DNA from: Shewanella sp. TC10 | GTDB lineage: Bacteria > Pseudomonadota > Gammaproteobacteria > Enterobacterales > Shewanellaceae | NCBI RefSeq assembly: GCF_009663145.1 | Contig: NZ_VKHR01000037.1 | Coordinates: forward strand, 2 to 53,665 | Direction of reading: 5' to 3' | DNA length: 53,664 bases | Part shown: piece after piece, positions 9,333 through 18,636 of the stretch | How the letters are laid out: each line of letters opens with the position of its first letter | Position numbering within the stretch: the first letter of the stretch is position 1 | Notes under the pieces: model-generated | Told to the model about the DNA's origin: nothing | The model's database searches: none | What the model saw: the letters and a program-made list of their open reading frames with translations, nothing else | Position numbers and translations under genes: made by a program

Positions 9333-9887
9333 TTAAGACTGGTAGTCTTTTAATACATCAGCGCCGGATTCAAAGCGTTCGTATAAATCATCATCTGAAG
9401 CAGGTTTTTTACTAGTACTTGCTGTTTGAGCAGGAAGATCTTCAGCATCAGAGATACCTAGCTTTTCCATTAATGCTTCCATCTTGGCCAGTTGACCATT
9501 CAACCATTTTTGGTCATCAGCAGACAGATCTTTACCTTCTTCTAATAAGTCTAATAAATTATTGAATCTAGGATCATCTTCTAGTTTTAATAATTTTTGC
9601 TCATCAGTCAGTTTAGGTTGCTTAACTTTAGCAACTGGTGCTGCAGTTTCTGCTGGTTTGATCATTAACGGCACAGGCTTTTTACTGCCATGACGAGGAT
9701 CATTACTTTTGGTCGTTTTAACATGCGGTGATTGTTGTTCAATCAAGGCTTCGTTGTGACGACTGCCAGACTTATGACCGTTATCTTTCTTTCTGCTGCC
9801 AGTGACTTTACGATCAGCCTTTTTGACTCTTGGTGCTTGTGTAGGGCCGTTTTCGCCGCCCTTGCGCGATTTTTTACTACGAGCCAT
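9333..9887 (-). CDS. yihI: Der GTPase-activating protein YihI
   Basis: In E. coli YihI stimulates the GTPase of Der (EngA) and so acts as a brake on late 50S ribosome assembly. The protein here has the expected build: a very basic, low-complexity N-terminal half (MARSKKSRKGG onward, a DPRHGSKKP segment near the middle) and an acidic C-terminal helical half with a KLEDDPRFNNLLD segment. I chose ATG at 9887, which gives the family-typical MARSKK start; an in-frame start 12 bases upstream is possible. EngB, another ribosome-assembly GTPase, is encoded about 2.3 kb away. Confidence 0.88.
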   Translation of the reverse strand: MARSKKSRKGGENGPTQAPRVKKADRKVTGSRKKDNGHKSGSRHNEALIEQQSPHVKTTKSNDPRHGSKKPVPLMIKPAETAAPVAKVKQPKLTDEQKLLKLEDDPRFNNLLDLLEEGKDLSADDQKWLNGQLAKMEALMEKLGISDAEDLPAQTASTSKKPASDDDLYERFESGADVLKDYQS

Positions 9888-9943
9888 CAGTGATCTCATG
9901 TGGTTGTAAAAAGTTGGCTAGATAGATAATTATCCACCTTGCA

Positions 9944-10606
9944 CTAAATCAGGATGCGCTTTATATCAGACTTTGATGTTTTTTGCATCAATACGAGCTC
10001 TTTTGCTGCAAATAATAGCTTAAATTCGCTGTTTTGTGCCAAATACTCAAAAGTTTGTTGCTGGTAAAAACTCACGTGAGTTGGGTTGTTCTTAAAATGC
10101 CATTTAGAAAAGTGAGTTAAGTCAGTGAGTAGTGAAGTGCTAATAGCCAGCCAGCCGCTATCTTTTAATAAACTGGATATAAGTGACCACTCTTTAAAAG
10201 GCTGTTGAAAATGCTCTAAGACACGGTAACAACAAATGAAGTCGTATTTTTGGTTAAAGACTTGCTGCTCTGTTTTGATAAAGGGGTCGTATTGATAAAG
10301 GCGGTGTCCTGCTGATTCAATTTTTTCCAAACTGGTTTGATCCAAAACTCTGCCAAAATTGAGACCGACTAATGGCCCATCTTGTTGAGAAGTGATTTGA
10401 CTGAGTAAAGGTTGGATAAATTGGACTAGTTGTTTTTGTTTGGCTGCTTTATTCGCTCGACCATATCGCTGTCGTTGAGCCGCAGGCATCATGTGTGATT
10501 GAGGGTTTGCGAATACCAGTTGGCATTGAGGACAGCTGTAAAAGGCTCTTTTCTTATCTTGGATAAAAAACTCAGCAGCATGGCTGCACAAGGGGCATTT
10601 AATCAT
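9944..10606 (-). CDS. Class I SAM-dependent methyltransferase with N-terminal zinc ribbon
   Basis: A zinc-ribbon-like head has two CxxC pairs (Cys4/Cys7 and Cys25/Cys28). A methyltransferase domain of the Methyltransf_23 type follows. The usual glycine-rich motif is weak, but the YDFICCYRVLEHF segment is the typical post-motif region of these enzymes, and a following LLKDSGWLAIST segment agrees. About 220 residues. ATG at 10606 is preferred over the TTG 24 bases upstream because it places the first CxxC at the very N-terminus, as in relatives. The substrate is unknown. It is preceded by the csrB terminator. Confidence 0.75.
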   Translation of the reverse strand: MIKCPLCSHAAEFFIQDKKRAFYSCPQCQLVFANPQSHMMPAAQRQRYGRANKAAKQKQLVQFIQPLLSQITSQQDGPLVGLNFGRVLDQTSLEKIESAGHRLYQYDPFIKTEQQVFNQKYDFICCYRVLEHFQQPFKEWSLISSLLKDSGWLAISTSLLTDLTHFSKWHFKNNPTHVSFYQQQTFEYLAQNSEFKLLFAAKELVLMQKTSKSDIKRILI

Positions 10607-10676
10607 TGAGGTTAGATGTGATCCAAACAAAGATGAAGTTAATCAATCAATAACAGATTTTTTGAAAAGAAGAAAT

Positions 10677-11105
10677 AAAAAAAGGTGGCAGTAAACTGCC
10701 ACCTTACAAAATAGTGTTTATCACACCAAATTTTTATTCCAAGTATCCATACTTGCTATGTGACTATCCCGGTCAATATCCATCTTATTTTTAGAGCTTT
10801 CCATGCATTTTTATTGTTATTGGTCATCTATGACCTTTTTTTTAAATCCTGTTGCCGTCCTGACCACAGCTTCCGTAGATGGTCTTCAATGACTCATCAA
10901 TATCCTAGTTGTCTTCAATGACATTAGTAAACAATCCATGTTTAAAAGTACCTTCCAGTGATAACAAGCCTCCGCAAGTGCATCCTAAGCAATTAGCTTC
11001 CTATGCCGCTACTTTAATCCTTAAAGTAGTTTCCTTATGGGGTTTTATCTCTGTTGCGTAAGGGAGTGCTATATCAGCGTGTCGACCAATCGGTCTGTTC
11101 CTTAC
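10677..11105 (-). ncRNA. csrB: CsrB-family regulatory RNA (CsrA sponge)
   Basis: This stretch has no open frame, but its minus strand carries about seventeen GGA triplets in roughly 360 bases, many as AGGA, AAGGA or ATGGA in short hairpin loops. That is the hallmark of CsrB/RsmZ RNAs, which titrate the translational regulator CsrA. It ends in a strong rho-independent terminator (stem 10682-10705, U-run 10677-10683). The 5' end is inferred: a TATAGAAT box at 11109-11116 would give a start near 11103, for an RNA of about 425 nt compared with about 370 nt in E. coli. A split UvrY/GacA-type box lies further upstream. Confidence 0.85.
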
Positions 11106-11122
11106 AAATTCTATATGACCTG

Positions 11123-11139
11123 GATTTCAAGCTGAAATC
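11123..11139. promoter_or_regulatory. Inverted repeat in the inferred csrB promoter
   Basis: GATTTCA and TGAAATC flank a 3-base spacer just upstream of the inferred minus-strand -10 box of csrB. It is a possible operator; the binding protein is unknown. Confidence 0.4.
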
Positions 11140-11232
11140 ACGACTCTTATTATTATTAGCGAGTGGTCTTATTTATATTATTGTTATTTATTAATTTTAT
11201 TCTTATATCTTAAATGTAAACGTATCCGAAAC

Positions 11233-11266
11233 CTGTAAGATGGAATTAATATTTTTGTTCTTACAG
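11233..11266. promoter_or_regulatory. UvrY/GacA-like box with extended spacing, upstream of csrB
   Basis: The half-sites CTGTAAG and CTTACAG (TGTAAG at 11234-11239, CTTACA at 11260-11265) are those of the BarA/UvrY (GacS/GacA) response-regulator box, which drives csrB-type RNAs. The spacing is 20 bases where the consensus has 6. It lies about 130-160 bases upstream of the inferred csrB start, a normal position for this activator. Confidence 0.55.
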
Positions 11267-11366
11267 CTGGGTTCATCTCGGTACGGGGCTATTTAACCCT
11301 AAATCCGTGATCTCTGTCAAGCATGAATGTTATAAAGTTTACGTAAACGTCAACTTGTGGTTGTAA

Positions 11367-11390
11367 AAAAGGGTGAATAATCACCCTTTT
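11367..11390. terminator. Terminator of the cytochrome c4 gene
   Basis: AAAAGGGTGA/TCACCCTTTT forms a stem with a 4-base loop and runs of A and T on both sides, 27 bases beyond the cytochrome c4 stop. Confidence 0.85.
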
Positions 11391-11416
11391 AGCTTCATTT
11401 AAATATGAAGAAAAAA

Positions 11417-12037
11417 TTACTTAAGACTTGAAATGTATTGAGATAATACTTCAATATCACTGTCAGATAACTTTTTAGAAACATCTTGCATCATGCCATT
11501 CAGGTCATTGTTACGATTTGTATCACGGAACTTAGTTAACTGAATTTTGATGTAATCAGCATGCTGGCCACCAATTGCTGGGAAGCCGGCAAGTTCGCCG
11601 CCTTTACCATCTGGTCCATGACATGCCATACATGATGTAATACCGCGAGCCATGTCGCCACCTTTATAAAGGGCTTCACCTTCAGCAGGTACATTGGCTA
11701 CATCTGCAACGGTTTGTGTTTGACTTGCATAATATGCAGAAACATCTTTAATATCTTGTTCAGATAACGCTATTGCCATACCAGTCATGGTAGGATCATT
11801 ACGACCTTCTTTGCCGCCGCTTTTAGCTGCCGCTTGGAAATCATGTAATTGTTTTTCTAGATAAGATGCGTGCTGTCCGGCCAATTTAGGCCAAATTGGA
11901 GCAATGCTGTTACCGTCAACACCGTGACAGGCAGAACACATAACTGATTTAGTTTTACCCGCTTCCACATCACCTTCAGCGATTGCAGGCGTTGATATAG
12001 CGGCAAATACAGACAGCGCAAGAGCTAACTTTTTCAT
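11417..12037 (-). CDS. Dihaem cytochrome c4
   Basis: A periplasmic electron-transfer protein with two class I c-type haem domains. A signal peptide ends at AIA-EG near residue 20. The first haem site is CSACH (Cys34, Cys37, His38) and the second CMACH (Cys136, Cys139, His140), with methionine candidates for the sixth ligand in each half. The length of 206 residues is typical. Cytochrome c4 passes electrons to terminal oxidases such as cbb3, and the same position next to engB/yihA and polA is common in gammaproteobacteria. The gene is divergent from engB. Confidence 0.95.
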   Translation of the reverse strand: MKKLALALSVFAAISTPAIAEGDVEAGKTKSVMCSACHGVDGNSIAPIWPKLAGQHASYLEKQLHDFQAAAKSGGKEGRNDPTMTGMAIALSEQDIKDVSAYYASQTQTVADVANVPAEGEALYKGGDMARGITSCMACHGPDGKGGELAGFPAIGGQHADYIKIQLTKFRDTNRNNDLNGMMQDVSKKLSDSDIEVLSQYISSLK

Positions 12038-12204
12038 GGCGTTCCAACTTCTTGTTTAATTTATTGTCCTGAGCTTACTAGGAAGACCCGCAAGCGTGGT
12101 AAAATCTACAAACTGTGATCAGGCTAATATTTTACACGAAAATGTGGAAAAGTAAGCAAATCTTACATAATTAAGGTATTACCCCAAATTTATTGGAGCA
12201 AATC

Positions 12205-12867
12205 GTGTCAGAAACGCGTATAGATTTTCGAAAAACCAAGTTTTTAATTAGTGCACCGGATATTGCACATCTTGATGAGTATTTACCTGGTGATACCGGA
12301 GTAGAAATTGCGTTTGCTGGCCGCTCTAATGCAGGTAAGTCAAGCGCACTAAACGCTTTGACTGAGCAAAAGGGCTTGGCAAGAACCAGTAAAACACCTG
12401 GGCGCACCCAGTTAATCAATGTGTTTGAGTTAGATGAAAACCGTCGATTAGTGGATTTACCTGGCTATGGTTTCGCCAAAGTGCCATTAGCATTAAAAAA
12501 TAAATGGCAGAAAGCTTTAGGTGAATATTTGCAAGAACGAGCCTGTTTAAGCGGTGTTGTGGTATTGATGGATATTCGTCACCCATTAAAAGATTTAGAC
12601 ATGCAGATGATTGAATGGGCTGTATTGAGTGAGATTCCAGTATTAGCCTTGCTAACTAAATCAGATAAGCTGGCACAAAATGTCAAAATGAAAACGGTTA
12701 ATGCTGTGCGTAAAGAGTTAGCCGAATTTGGCGATTGGGTTAAGGTTGAGCCTTTTTCTTCATTAAAGGGGACAGGTAAACCGAAAGTATTGGGTATTTT
12801 AAACGAGTGGTGTAACCCGAGTTGGTTAACTGAAGCAGAGCAAGAAGCTGAGCAGAATCCTGAATAA
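12205..12867 (+). CDS. engB: Ribosome biogenesis GTPase EngB (YihA/YsxC)
   Basis: An essential GTPase for 50S subunit assembly. The P-loop GRSNAGKSS, the DLPGYG G3 motif and the TKSDK G4 motif are all present in the expected order. I choose the GTG at 12205, giving MSETRIDF and 220 residues, because GGAG sits 6 bases upstream. A TTG at 12193 overlaps that ribosome-binding site and is unlikely. It is divergent from cytochrome c4 and ends in a strong terminator. Confidence 0.95.
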   Translation: MSETRIDFRKTKFLISAPDIAHLDEYLPGDTGVEIAFAGRSNAGKSSALNALTEQKGLARTSKTPGRTQLINVFELDENRRLVDLPGYGFAKVPLALKNKWQKALGEYLQERACLSGVVVLMDIRHPLKDLDMQMIEWAVLSEIPVLALLTKSDKLAQNVKMKTVNAVRKELAEFGDWVKVEPFSSLKGTGKPKVLGILNEWCNPSWLTEAEQEAEQNPE

Positions 12868-12910
12868 GACGATTATATAAAGGTCATTTTCAAATAGGCC
12901 TTTGTAATTA

Positions 12911-12950
12911 AAGCCGTTAAGTTTAAGTAATAAACTTAGCGGCTTTTTTA
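12911..12950 (+). terminator. Rho-independent terminator of engB
   Basis: A 14-bp stem (one G-T wobble) with a 5-base loop is followed by a T-run, 43 bases beyond the engB stop. Confidence 0.9.
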
Positions 12951-13003
12951 TAAGTCACTTTCAATATCTAAGAGCTATGTAGCTCGAATCGTTGAATTTA
13001 AGC

Positions 13004-13111
13004 AAAAAAAAACCGACGACATATTGTCACCGGTTAAAAAAATTAGCTCTTTTGGGGAGAAGCTAAATTCAACAAGACTCAAGTGCCATCTACTCATCGA
13101 CGACGCTCAAT
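13004..13111 (-). ncRNA. Candidate small RNA downstream of Spot 42
   Basis: The minus strand shows a TTTAAA -35 (13141-13146), a 17-base spacer and a TATTAT -10 (13118-13123), predicting a start near 13111. The transcript would fold a hairpin TTAGCT/AGCTAA (13043-13066) and end in a hairpin AACCG/CGGTT (13011-13035) followed by a 9-U run (13004-13012). It is about 108 nt long, in the same orientation as spf and 63 bases downstream of its end. There is no convincing short ORF. I recall that Vibrionaceae encode a second sRNA (VSsrna24) next to spf in the same orientation; a relation is possible but untested. Confidence 0.55.
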
Positions 13112-13173
13112 AAAACTATAATAATCGTTTTTTGAACAGATTTAAAGTATTTACTCTAAAATAAATTTTGGGC

Positions 13174-13286
13174 AAAAAAAAGCTCCAGCATATTAAGATG
13201 CTGGAGCGCCATAATTCGGCTTGTCACTATTTCTAGTGAAATAAAAAAGGTCTGAAAGATGGAACATCTTAACCTCTGTACCCTAC
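13174..13286 (-). ncRNA. spf: Spot 42 RNA
   Basis: The minus strand begins with GTAGGGTACAGAGG, close to the 5' end of E. coli Spot 42, continues with the conserved AGATGTTC and ATCTTTCAGACC blocks, and ends in a terminator hairpin (GCTCCAGCAT/ATGCTGGAGC) with an 8-U run at 13174-13181. About 113 nt. Position between polA and engB is the same as in enteric bacteria and vibrios. Spot 42 is an Hfq-dependent regulator of secondary carbon source use. A TATTAT -10 box lies at 13294-13299 and a CRP box further upstream. Confidence 0.95.
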
Positions 13287-13349
13287 GCAGATAATAATAC
13301 GCCATTAGCCTTAAAATAAAAAACTGTTTTTTATAAAAATGAACAATAA

Positions 13350-13365
13350 TGTGAAGTTTGCCACA
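13350..13365. promoter_or_regulatory. CRP-cAMP binding site upstream of spf
   Basis: TGTGA and CCACA (TGTGG and TCACA on the minus strand) flank a 6-base spacer, close to the TGTGA-N6-TCACA consensus. Its centre is 71.5 bases upstream of the inferred spf start. Confidence 0.75.
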
Positions 13366-13413
13366 TTTGACGCTGCTTTTTTCACCTTGTTGCTATGTTT
13401 TAAGGCTAAAAAC

Positions 13414-13447
13414 AACAATCCCGTAGTGGTAAAACTACGGGATTGTT
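13414..13447 (-). terminator. Terminator of polA
   Basis: A perfect 13-bp stem AACAATCCCGTAG/CTACGGGATTGTT with an 8-base loop is followed by a U-run on the minus strand, about 58 bases downstream of the polA stop. Confidence 0.9.
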
Positions 13448-13504
13448 TGTCAAAGTAGCTAAGCTTATCCAACTTAGCTGATTTGTAGCAGGTTCAAATA
13501 GAGG

Positions 13505-16267
13505 CTAATGGGCTTCATCCCAGTTGTCGCCAATACCAGCCTCTGCTAATAATGTGACATCTAAACTCGCGGCTTGCGCCATAAGTTCACATACTTTGGC
13601 TTTAAGTGTCTCAGCTTGGCTTTCCTCAACTTCAAAGACTAATTCATCGTGAACTTGCATCATCATCGTAATTTCGCCATTGGTGTCATGCTTAATCCAT
13701 TGGTCAATACTGATCATTGCCTTCTTGATGATATCTGCCGCAGTTCCTTGCATTGGCGCATTAATCGCTGCGCGCTCAGCAGCTTGGCGGCGCATAGCAT
13801 TTCTATCTTTAATGTCAGGAAGATATAAGCGTCTGCCATAAATTGTTTCAACATACCCGACTTCAGCTGCTAATGCTCGAGTGTCTTCCATATATTTAAG
13901 GACACCTGGATATCGAGCAAAATAAGTATCGATATAGGTTTGTGCTTCTTTACGAGGAATATCGAGTTGTTTAGCTAAGCCAAATGCAGACATACCGTAA
14001 ATTAAGCCGAAGTTTACCGCTTTTGCACGACGACGTTGTTCTGTTGTGACTTCTTCAAAATGAACCCCAAAGACTTCTGCAGCAGTGGCTTTATGAATAT
14101 CTTTATTCTCAGCAAAGGCGGTTAACAAGCCTTTGTCTTGAGATAAGTGCGCCATAATGCGCAGCTCGATTTGAGAGTAATCGGCTGCGAGCACTTTGCG
14201 ACCTTCAGGTGCAATAAAGGCTTGCCTAATGCGGCGGCCTTCTTCTGTACGAATTGGTATATTCTGTAAGTTTGGCTCGCTTGATGATAAACGACCTGTT
14301 GCAGCATTAGCTTGATGATAACTAGTATGAACTCGCCCCGTTTCTGGATTTACCATTAACGGTAGCTTGTCAGTATAGGTACTCTTAAGCTTAGATAGAC
14401 TTCTGTGCTGCAAAATGAGTTTAGGTAGTGGGTAGTCTAATGCAAGCTCGATGAGCACATCTTCAGCAGTTGAAGGGGCACCTTTTGGGGTTTTTTTGAT
14501 GATCGGGTATCCGAGTTTTTCAAAAAACAGCGCTTGTAATTGCTTAGGAGAGCTTAAGTTAAACTTCTCGCCCGCTATGTCGTAGGCTTTGGTTTCAAGC
14601 TCATCAATTTTTTGCGCCAATTCATCGCTTTGCTGGCTTAGCAACATGCTATCAATTAACACACCTTGACGTTCAATGTCGGATAATACTTGAATAAGCG
14701 GTAGTTCAAGCTCATTGAATACCGACGCTAAAGAAGATTCTTTTTCGACTCTCGGCCATAGGTGTTCATGTAGCCGCAGCGTGATATCAGCATCTTCAGC
14801 CGCATAAGGACTTGCCGTGGCTAAATCGATTTGGTTAAAGGTGAGTTGTTTAGCACCTTTACCGGCAATTTCTTCAAAACTGATATTTTTATGCCCTAAA
14901 TACTTAAGTGCTAAGCCGTCCATATCATGACGGGAAGCGACTGAATTAAAGACATAAGATTCAAGCATTGTATCAAAACGGACACCTTTTAGTGTAATAC
15001 CTGCATTAGCAAAGATGCTGATGTCATACTTAAGGTTTTGACCAACCTTTTTAATGCTGTCACTTTCAAGAATAGGTCTTAGTTGCTCTAGCGCGTATTC
15101 AACAGGGAGTTGTTCTGGTGCATCAAGATAATCATGAGTTAATGGCAGGTAGGCCGCTTTACCTGCCTCTACTGCGAACGAAATGCCAACAAGCTTAGCT
15201 TCCATATAGTTAAGGCTGGTGGTCTCTGTATCTACTGCAATCAGCTCAGCTTTTGATAGTGTCGCAATCCATTTAGCTAAATCGGCTTCAGTCAGTATGG
15301 TCTCATATTCTGCTTCAATTGCAGGTGCTGGTGGCGTAATTTCTTCAGTATTTGAGTTTGCAGACGCAGCTGAAAAGTTGGATTTGTTATCTAATACTTC
15401 AGCTAACCAACGCTTAAATTCCATTTCTCCAAACAGTTTTATAAGCTCATCGCGGTCTTGAGGCTTAATTTCTAACGGCGTCCAATCATCGTCCCATTCA
15501 ACATCCGTTTTGATGGTGGCGAGATCGTAAGATAACTGCAGCATCTCTTTATTATCTTCAATCTTCTTAGGCATGGTTTTTGAGCCGCGGAAGGTGACGT
15601 CAAGTACGCTTTCTGGGTTAGCGATGAGTTTATCAACTCCACCGACACCGGTAAGCATAGCTAAAGCTGTTTTTTCACCAACACCTGGTAAGCCAGGAAT
15701 GTTATCGGCTTTATCACCCATCATCGCAAGTAGATCAATAATAAGCTCTGGGCCGACACCAAATTTTTCTGTGACCTCATCTGGCCCCATAATAGTGTCG
15801 GTCATAGTGTTAATTAAGGTGACATGTTCATCAACGAGCTGCGCCATATCTTTATCGCCAGTACTGATCAGCGTTGCTCGACCTTCTTTACTGGCTTTTA
15901 AAGCAATAGTACCAATGACATCGTCAGCCTCGACACCAGGAATGCAAATCAATGGTAAACCTAAAGCGTGAATGATGGCATGTAGTGGTGCGATTTGAGA
16001 TCGCAAGTCATCTGGCATCGGCGGACGCTGAGCTTTATATTCGCTGTACATATCATTACGAAATGTCTTGCCCTTAGCATCAAATACCACCGCAATATGA
16101 CTTGGATTGTATCGGCTCATAAGGCTACGAAGCATATTGACTACACCGTATACAGCACCGGTTGCTTCGCCTTTTGAATTAGTCAAATGTGGTGGTGCAT
16201 AAAATGCTCGATAAAGATAAGAAGAACCATCCACAAGGACGAGTGGGTTATTGGGGATTGTTGGCAT
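13505..16267 (-). CDS. polA: DNA polymerase I
   Basis: A 920-residue enzyme of normal length with three domains. The N-terminal 5'-3' exonuclease (about 1-290) has the [11 protein letters not shown] start, GVEADDVIG and DKDMAQLV. The proofreading 3'-5' exonuclease (about 320-510) keeps AVDTETTS. The C-terminal polymerase (about 520-920) has ADYSQIELR (motif A), [15 protein letters not shown] (motif B) and QVHDELVFE (motif C). It fills gaps in repair and removes Okazaki primers. It is monocistronic and convergent with engB across the sRNA region; a DnaA box lies upstream. Confidence 0.98.
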   Translation of the reverse strand: MPTIPNNPLVLVDGSSYLYRAFYAPPHLTNSKGEATGAVYGVVNMLRSLMSRYNPSHIAVVFDAKGKTFRNDMYSEYKAQRPPMPDDLRSQIAPLHAIIHALGLPLICIPGVEADDVIGTIALKASKEGRATLISTGDKDMAQLVDEHVTLINTMTDTIMGPDEVTEKFGVGPELIIDLLAMMGDKADNIPGLPGVGEKTALAMLTGVGGVDKLIANPESVLDVTFRGSKTMPKKIEDNKEMLQLSYDLATIKTDVEWDDDWTPLEIKPQDRDELIKLFGEMEFKRWLAEVLDNKSNFSAASANSNTEEITPPAPAIEAEYETILTEADLAKWIATLSKAELIAVDTETTSLNYMEAKLVGISFAVEAGKAAYLPLTHDYLDAPEQLPVEYALEQLRPILESDSIKKVGQNLKYDISIFANAGITLKGVRFDTMLESYVFNSVASRHDMDGLALKYLGHKNISFEEIAGKGAKQLTFNQIDLATASPYAAEDADITLRLHEHLWPRVEKESSLASVFNELELPLIQVLSDIERQGVLIDSMLLSQQSDELAQKIDELETKAYDIAGEKFNLSSPKQLQALFFEKLGYPIIKKTPKGAPSTAEDVLIELALDYPLPKLILQHRSLSKLKSTYTDKLPLMVNPETGRVHTSYHQANAATGRLSSSEPNLQNIPIRTEEGRRIRQAFIAPEGRKVLAADYSQIELRIMAHLSQDKGLLTAFAENKDIHKATAAEVFGVHFEEVTTEQRRRAKAVNFGLIYGMSAFGLAKQLDIPRKEAQTYIDTYFARYPGVLKYMEDTRALAAEVGYVETIYGRRLYLPDIKDRNAMRRQAAERAAINAPMQGTAADIIKKAMISIDQWIKHDTNGEITMMMQVHDELVFEVEESQAETLKAKVCELMAQAASLDVTLLAEAGIGDNWDEAH

Positions 16268-16652
16268 AGTCTGTTTTCATATTCAGTATTCTGAGATGGC
16301 CTTAGAATGCCACATACAAGGATTTTCAGCCACGGAAAATTATCCCTCAGCCTGTGGATAAGTCTGTGAGTGAATTAATATATCATCTAAGGGTGTTTTA
16401 ATTACGACTGGGAATAAAACGTTTAAGCTTTTGAATTTACTTATTTTATAATAATTTTGTGAGTTAAATAGTAGTTTTAAAAAATAATCCGATTATGTGG
16501 ACTTTTTTAATATTCTTATTGATTTACTCGATTATTTGGTACAGTTTTTAAACCATGAAATAAATTCGAGAAACTAAGTTAGCATGTTTTTTAATCAGAT
16601 CAATAGATTTGTTTAAAAAAAGTTAAAATAATCTGTTTTTAAAGGAACTGAA
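16268..16652. other. Intergenic region between polA and elbB (divergent promoters)
   Basis: 385 bases without a supportable gene. It is AT-rich, with the polA leader on the left, a single DnaA box at 16353-16361, and the elbB leader (AAAGGAACTG before the ATG) on the right. No stem-loop with a U-tract and no RNA family signature was recognised. Confidence 0.6.
16353..16361 (-). promoter_or_regulatory. Perfect DnaA box upstream of polA
   Basis: TGTGGATAA is the exact complement of the consensus DnaA box TTATCCACA. It lies 86 bases upstream of the polA start codon. A single 9-mer can occur by chance, so a regulatory role is an inference. Confidence 0.45.
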
Positions 16653-17309
16653 ATGAAAAATATTGCAGTGCTACTCAGTGGATGTGGCGTTTATGACGGA
16701 GCTGAAATCCATGAATCGGTGTTAACATTACTGGCATTATCAAAAGCTGGGGCCGATTATCAGTGTTTTGCTCCTGATATTGAGCAAATGCATGTGGTGA
16801 ATCATCTCAACGGTGAAGTTAGTGCTGAGCAGACGCGCAATGTACTGCAAGAGTCGGCTCGTATTGCTCGTGGAGAAGTGCTTAATACAACTGAGCTAGA
16901 TATCAGCCTGTTTGATGCCTTGATAGTACCTGGCGGTTTTGGTGCGGCTAAGAATTTATGTGATTTTGCAGTGGCTGGAAGTGGCTGCAAGCTGCATCCA
17001 GAAGTCGAACGCTTCATTCAAGAGTTTGTGTTAGCGAAAAAACCAATCGGTTTTATGTGTATCGCACCTGTAATGATGCCCGCACTTTATCCAAATGGAA
17101 TTAAAGGGACAATCGGTAATGATAGCGGCACTGCGCAAGCTTATACAGAAATGGGCGGCGAGCATTGTGATGCAAGCGTTGAAGACATTGTGGTCGATAT
17201 AGACAATCTTGTGGTATCCACACCTGCTTATATGTTGGCGAATTCGATTACTGAGGCGCAAGTCGGCATTGAAAAGCTGGTCAACCAAGTATTAAAAATG
17301 ATCCGCTAG
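16653..17309 (+). CDS. elbB: ElbB glyoxalase, DJ-1/PfpI superfamily
   Basis: A 218-residue cytoplasmic protein of the DJ-1/PfpI fold, annotated in relatives as isoprenoid biosynthesis glyoxalase ElbB (sigma cross-reacting protein 27A). It starts with the typical VLLSGCGVYDGAEIHE segment. The nucleophile cysteine lies in GFMCIAP and a conserved PGGFGAAKNL loop precedes it. E. coli ElbB has weak glyoxalase activity; the in vivo role is unclear. ATG start with AAAGGA upstream. A terminator lies between it and the converging glpG. Confidence 0.92.
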   Translation: MKNIAVLLSGCGVYDGAEIHESVLTLLALSKAGADYQCFAPDIEQMHVVNHLNGEVSAEQTRNVLQESARIARGEVLNTTELDISLFDALIVPGGFGAAKNLCDFAVAGSGCKLHPEVERFIQEFVLAKKPIGFMCIAPVMMPALYPNGIKGTIGNDSGTAQAYTEMGGEHCDASVEDIVVDIDNLVVSTPAYMLANSITEAQVGIEKLVNQVLKMIR

Positions 17310-17348
17310 CTTTTTATATTCGCTTATCATTTAGTTTGGAGTCTGGAT

Positions 17349-17371
17349 AAGGCTTTCTGATAGAAAGCCTT
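17349..17371. terminator. Bidirectional terminator between elbB and glpG
   Basis: AAGGCTTTCT/AGAAAGCCTT forms a near-perfect stem with a short loop and follows both convergent genes. Confidence 0.8.
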
Positions 17372-17382
17372 TTGAAAATAAC

Positions 17383-18225
17383 TTAATAACTACTCTTCCG
17401 TTTACTATCAAATGCCCCTTGGGCTAACCCAACGAGTAATCCACCAATATGAGCACCGTTAGCTATCGGCATGCCAAGTAAATCGGTAAAGCCGAGTACT
17501 AACCAAATTAACATGAATGTCATGTAGCTATTAGGAATACCTATGCCAGACTCTGGAGCCCGTTGACCCATTATCCATGTGTAACCAACAACGGCATAAA
17601 CCACTCCAGATAAGCCGCCAAAGTTAGGTCCTGTCATCATGTATTGCACTAGGCTGGGTAAACTACCTGCCACAAGTAATAGAATAATTAGTGGGCGGGT
17701 GCCAAGTTTGGTTTCAATTTTACCGCCTAGATACCACCACCAAAGTAGGTTAAACAGCAGATGCATTGCAGAGAAATGCATTAAACTGGGGGTGAATATT
17801 CGCCATATCTGGCTAAAGTCGCTGTTTGGTATAGCTCCAAAAAATGATAATTGGCTGAAAACTTGATTGGAAAAACCAAGGTTCATTGCAGCAAAAACGG
17901 CTACACACACAAAAAAGGTAACTAAAGTGAGTGGTCCTGCTCCAGTAATGAATTGTTGAATGAGCCCTAAGGAAGATGAACCATAATCTAGCTTAGTTTG
18001 AGTGGAGCCATTATCCCACGAGGCTTCTAAATACTTTTTCTGATATGGATTTTGTTTGAACTGTTCGAACTCGTATCTAGCTTGTTCTGCTTTAGCTTCA
18101 TCATTTACGACCAATGACACACCATGCTCAGTTACCACAGGAACACACTCTATATCTAACCCTTTAAGGTAATCAATAAAGGCTTGTGCTGCGCGAGCAT
18201 GAGGAAGTTGGCCGATTTCAATCAT
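17383..18225 (-). CDS. glpG: Rhomboid intramembrane serine protease GlpG
   Basis: An inner-membrane protease that cleaves transmembrane substrates. A soluble N-terminal domain (about 1-90) precedes six membrane helices. The catalytic dyad is Ser206 in GGLSGVVY and His259 in NGAHIGG, and the family [10 protein letters not shown] motif lies at about 155-164. I take ATG at 18225, giving 280 residues; it overlaps the glpE stop by four bases (ATGA), which indicates translational coupling. glpEG form an operon here without glpR or glpD nearby. Confidence 0.94.
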   Translation of the reverse strand: MIEIGQLPHARAAQAFIDYLKGLDIECVPVVTEHGVSLVVNDEAKAEQARYEFEQFKQNPYQKKYLEASWDNGSTQTKLDYGSSSLGLIQQFITGAGPLTLVTFFVCVAVFAAMNLGFSNQVFSQLSFFGAIPNSDFSQIWRIFTPSLMHFSAMHLLFNLLWWWYLGGKIETKLGTRPLIILLLVAGSLPSLVQYMMTGPNFGGLSGVVYAVVGYTWIMGQRAPESGIGIPNSYMTFMLIWLVLGFTDLLGMPIANGAHIGGLLVGLAQGAFDSKRKSSY

Positions 18226-18530
18226 GAGTTTGCAGCGCTCCAAGCAGTAAAGCCACCATCAAGGCTATAAACGTCATCAAAACCCTGCTCAATCAAATAT
18301 CCTGCAGCGCCTTGGCTGCTAATACCGTGGTAACAGACCACCACAAGTGGGTTATCCATGTCTGCTTCAGCTATTACATGAGCAATATTTTCATTAGTGA
18401 GATGAATAGCGCCTTCAATATGGCCTGCAGCATAACTTGCTGCATCACGAATATCGACGATTTGAACATCATCAGAATCTGCTGTCATATGGATAAGTTC
18501 ATTGATCGAAAGGTGTTTGAAAGTGCTCAT
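18222..18530 (-). CDS. glpE: Thiosulfate sulfurtransferase GlpE (single-domain rhodanese)
   Basis: A 102-residue cytoplasmic rhodanese that transfers sulfane sulfur from thiosulfate to cyanide or thioredoxin-like acceptors. The active-site loop CYHGISS has its cysteine at position 66, matching Cys65 of E. coli GlpE. The conserved [13 protein letters not shown] segment lies near residues 26-38. It is co-transcribed with glpG. Confidence 0.94.
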   Translation of the reverse strand: MSTFKHLSINELIHMTADSDDVQIVDIRDAASYAAGHIEGAIHLTNENIAHVIAEADMDNPLVVVCYHGISSQGAAGYLIEQGFDDVYSLDGGFTAWSAANS

Positions 18531-18583
18531 GCTGTACCGCTGCTAATTGAAATGAGAAAGAGTGATTAACTGAAGTATCTTAT

Positions 18584-18609
18584 AAGGGGCTGCATAGATA
18601 CAACCCCTT
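18584..18609 (-). terminator. Terminator of the kbl-tdh operon
   Basis: AAGGGG and CCCCTT arms flank a loop of about 14 bases, 28 bases beyond the tdh stop. The U-run on the minus strand is modest. Confidence 0.6.
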
Positions 18610-18636
18610 TATTTTTGCGGTAATTGATAAAAGGGA

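Noticed and set aside
12038..12204. Possible small RNA between cytochrome c4 and engB
   Set aside because: No terminator or conserved signature; the space is just two divergent promoters.
15573..15971. 132-codon plus-strand ORF inside polA
   Set aside because: Shadow of the conserved polA frame; low-complexity Ser/Pro-rich product.
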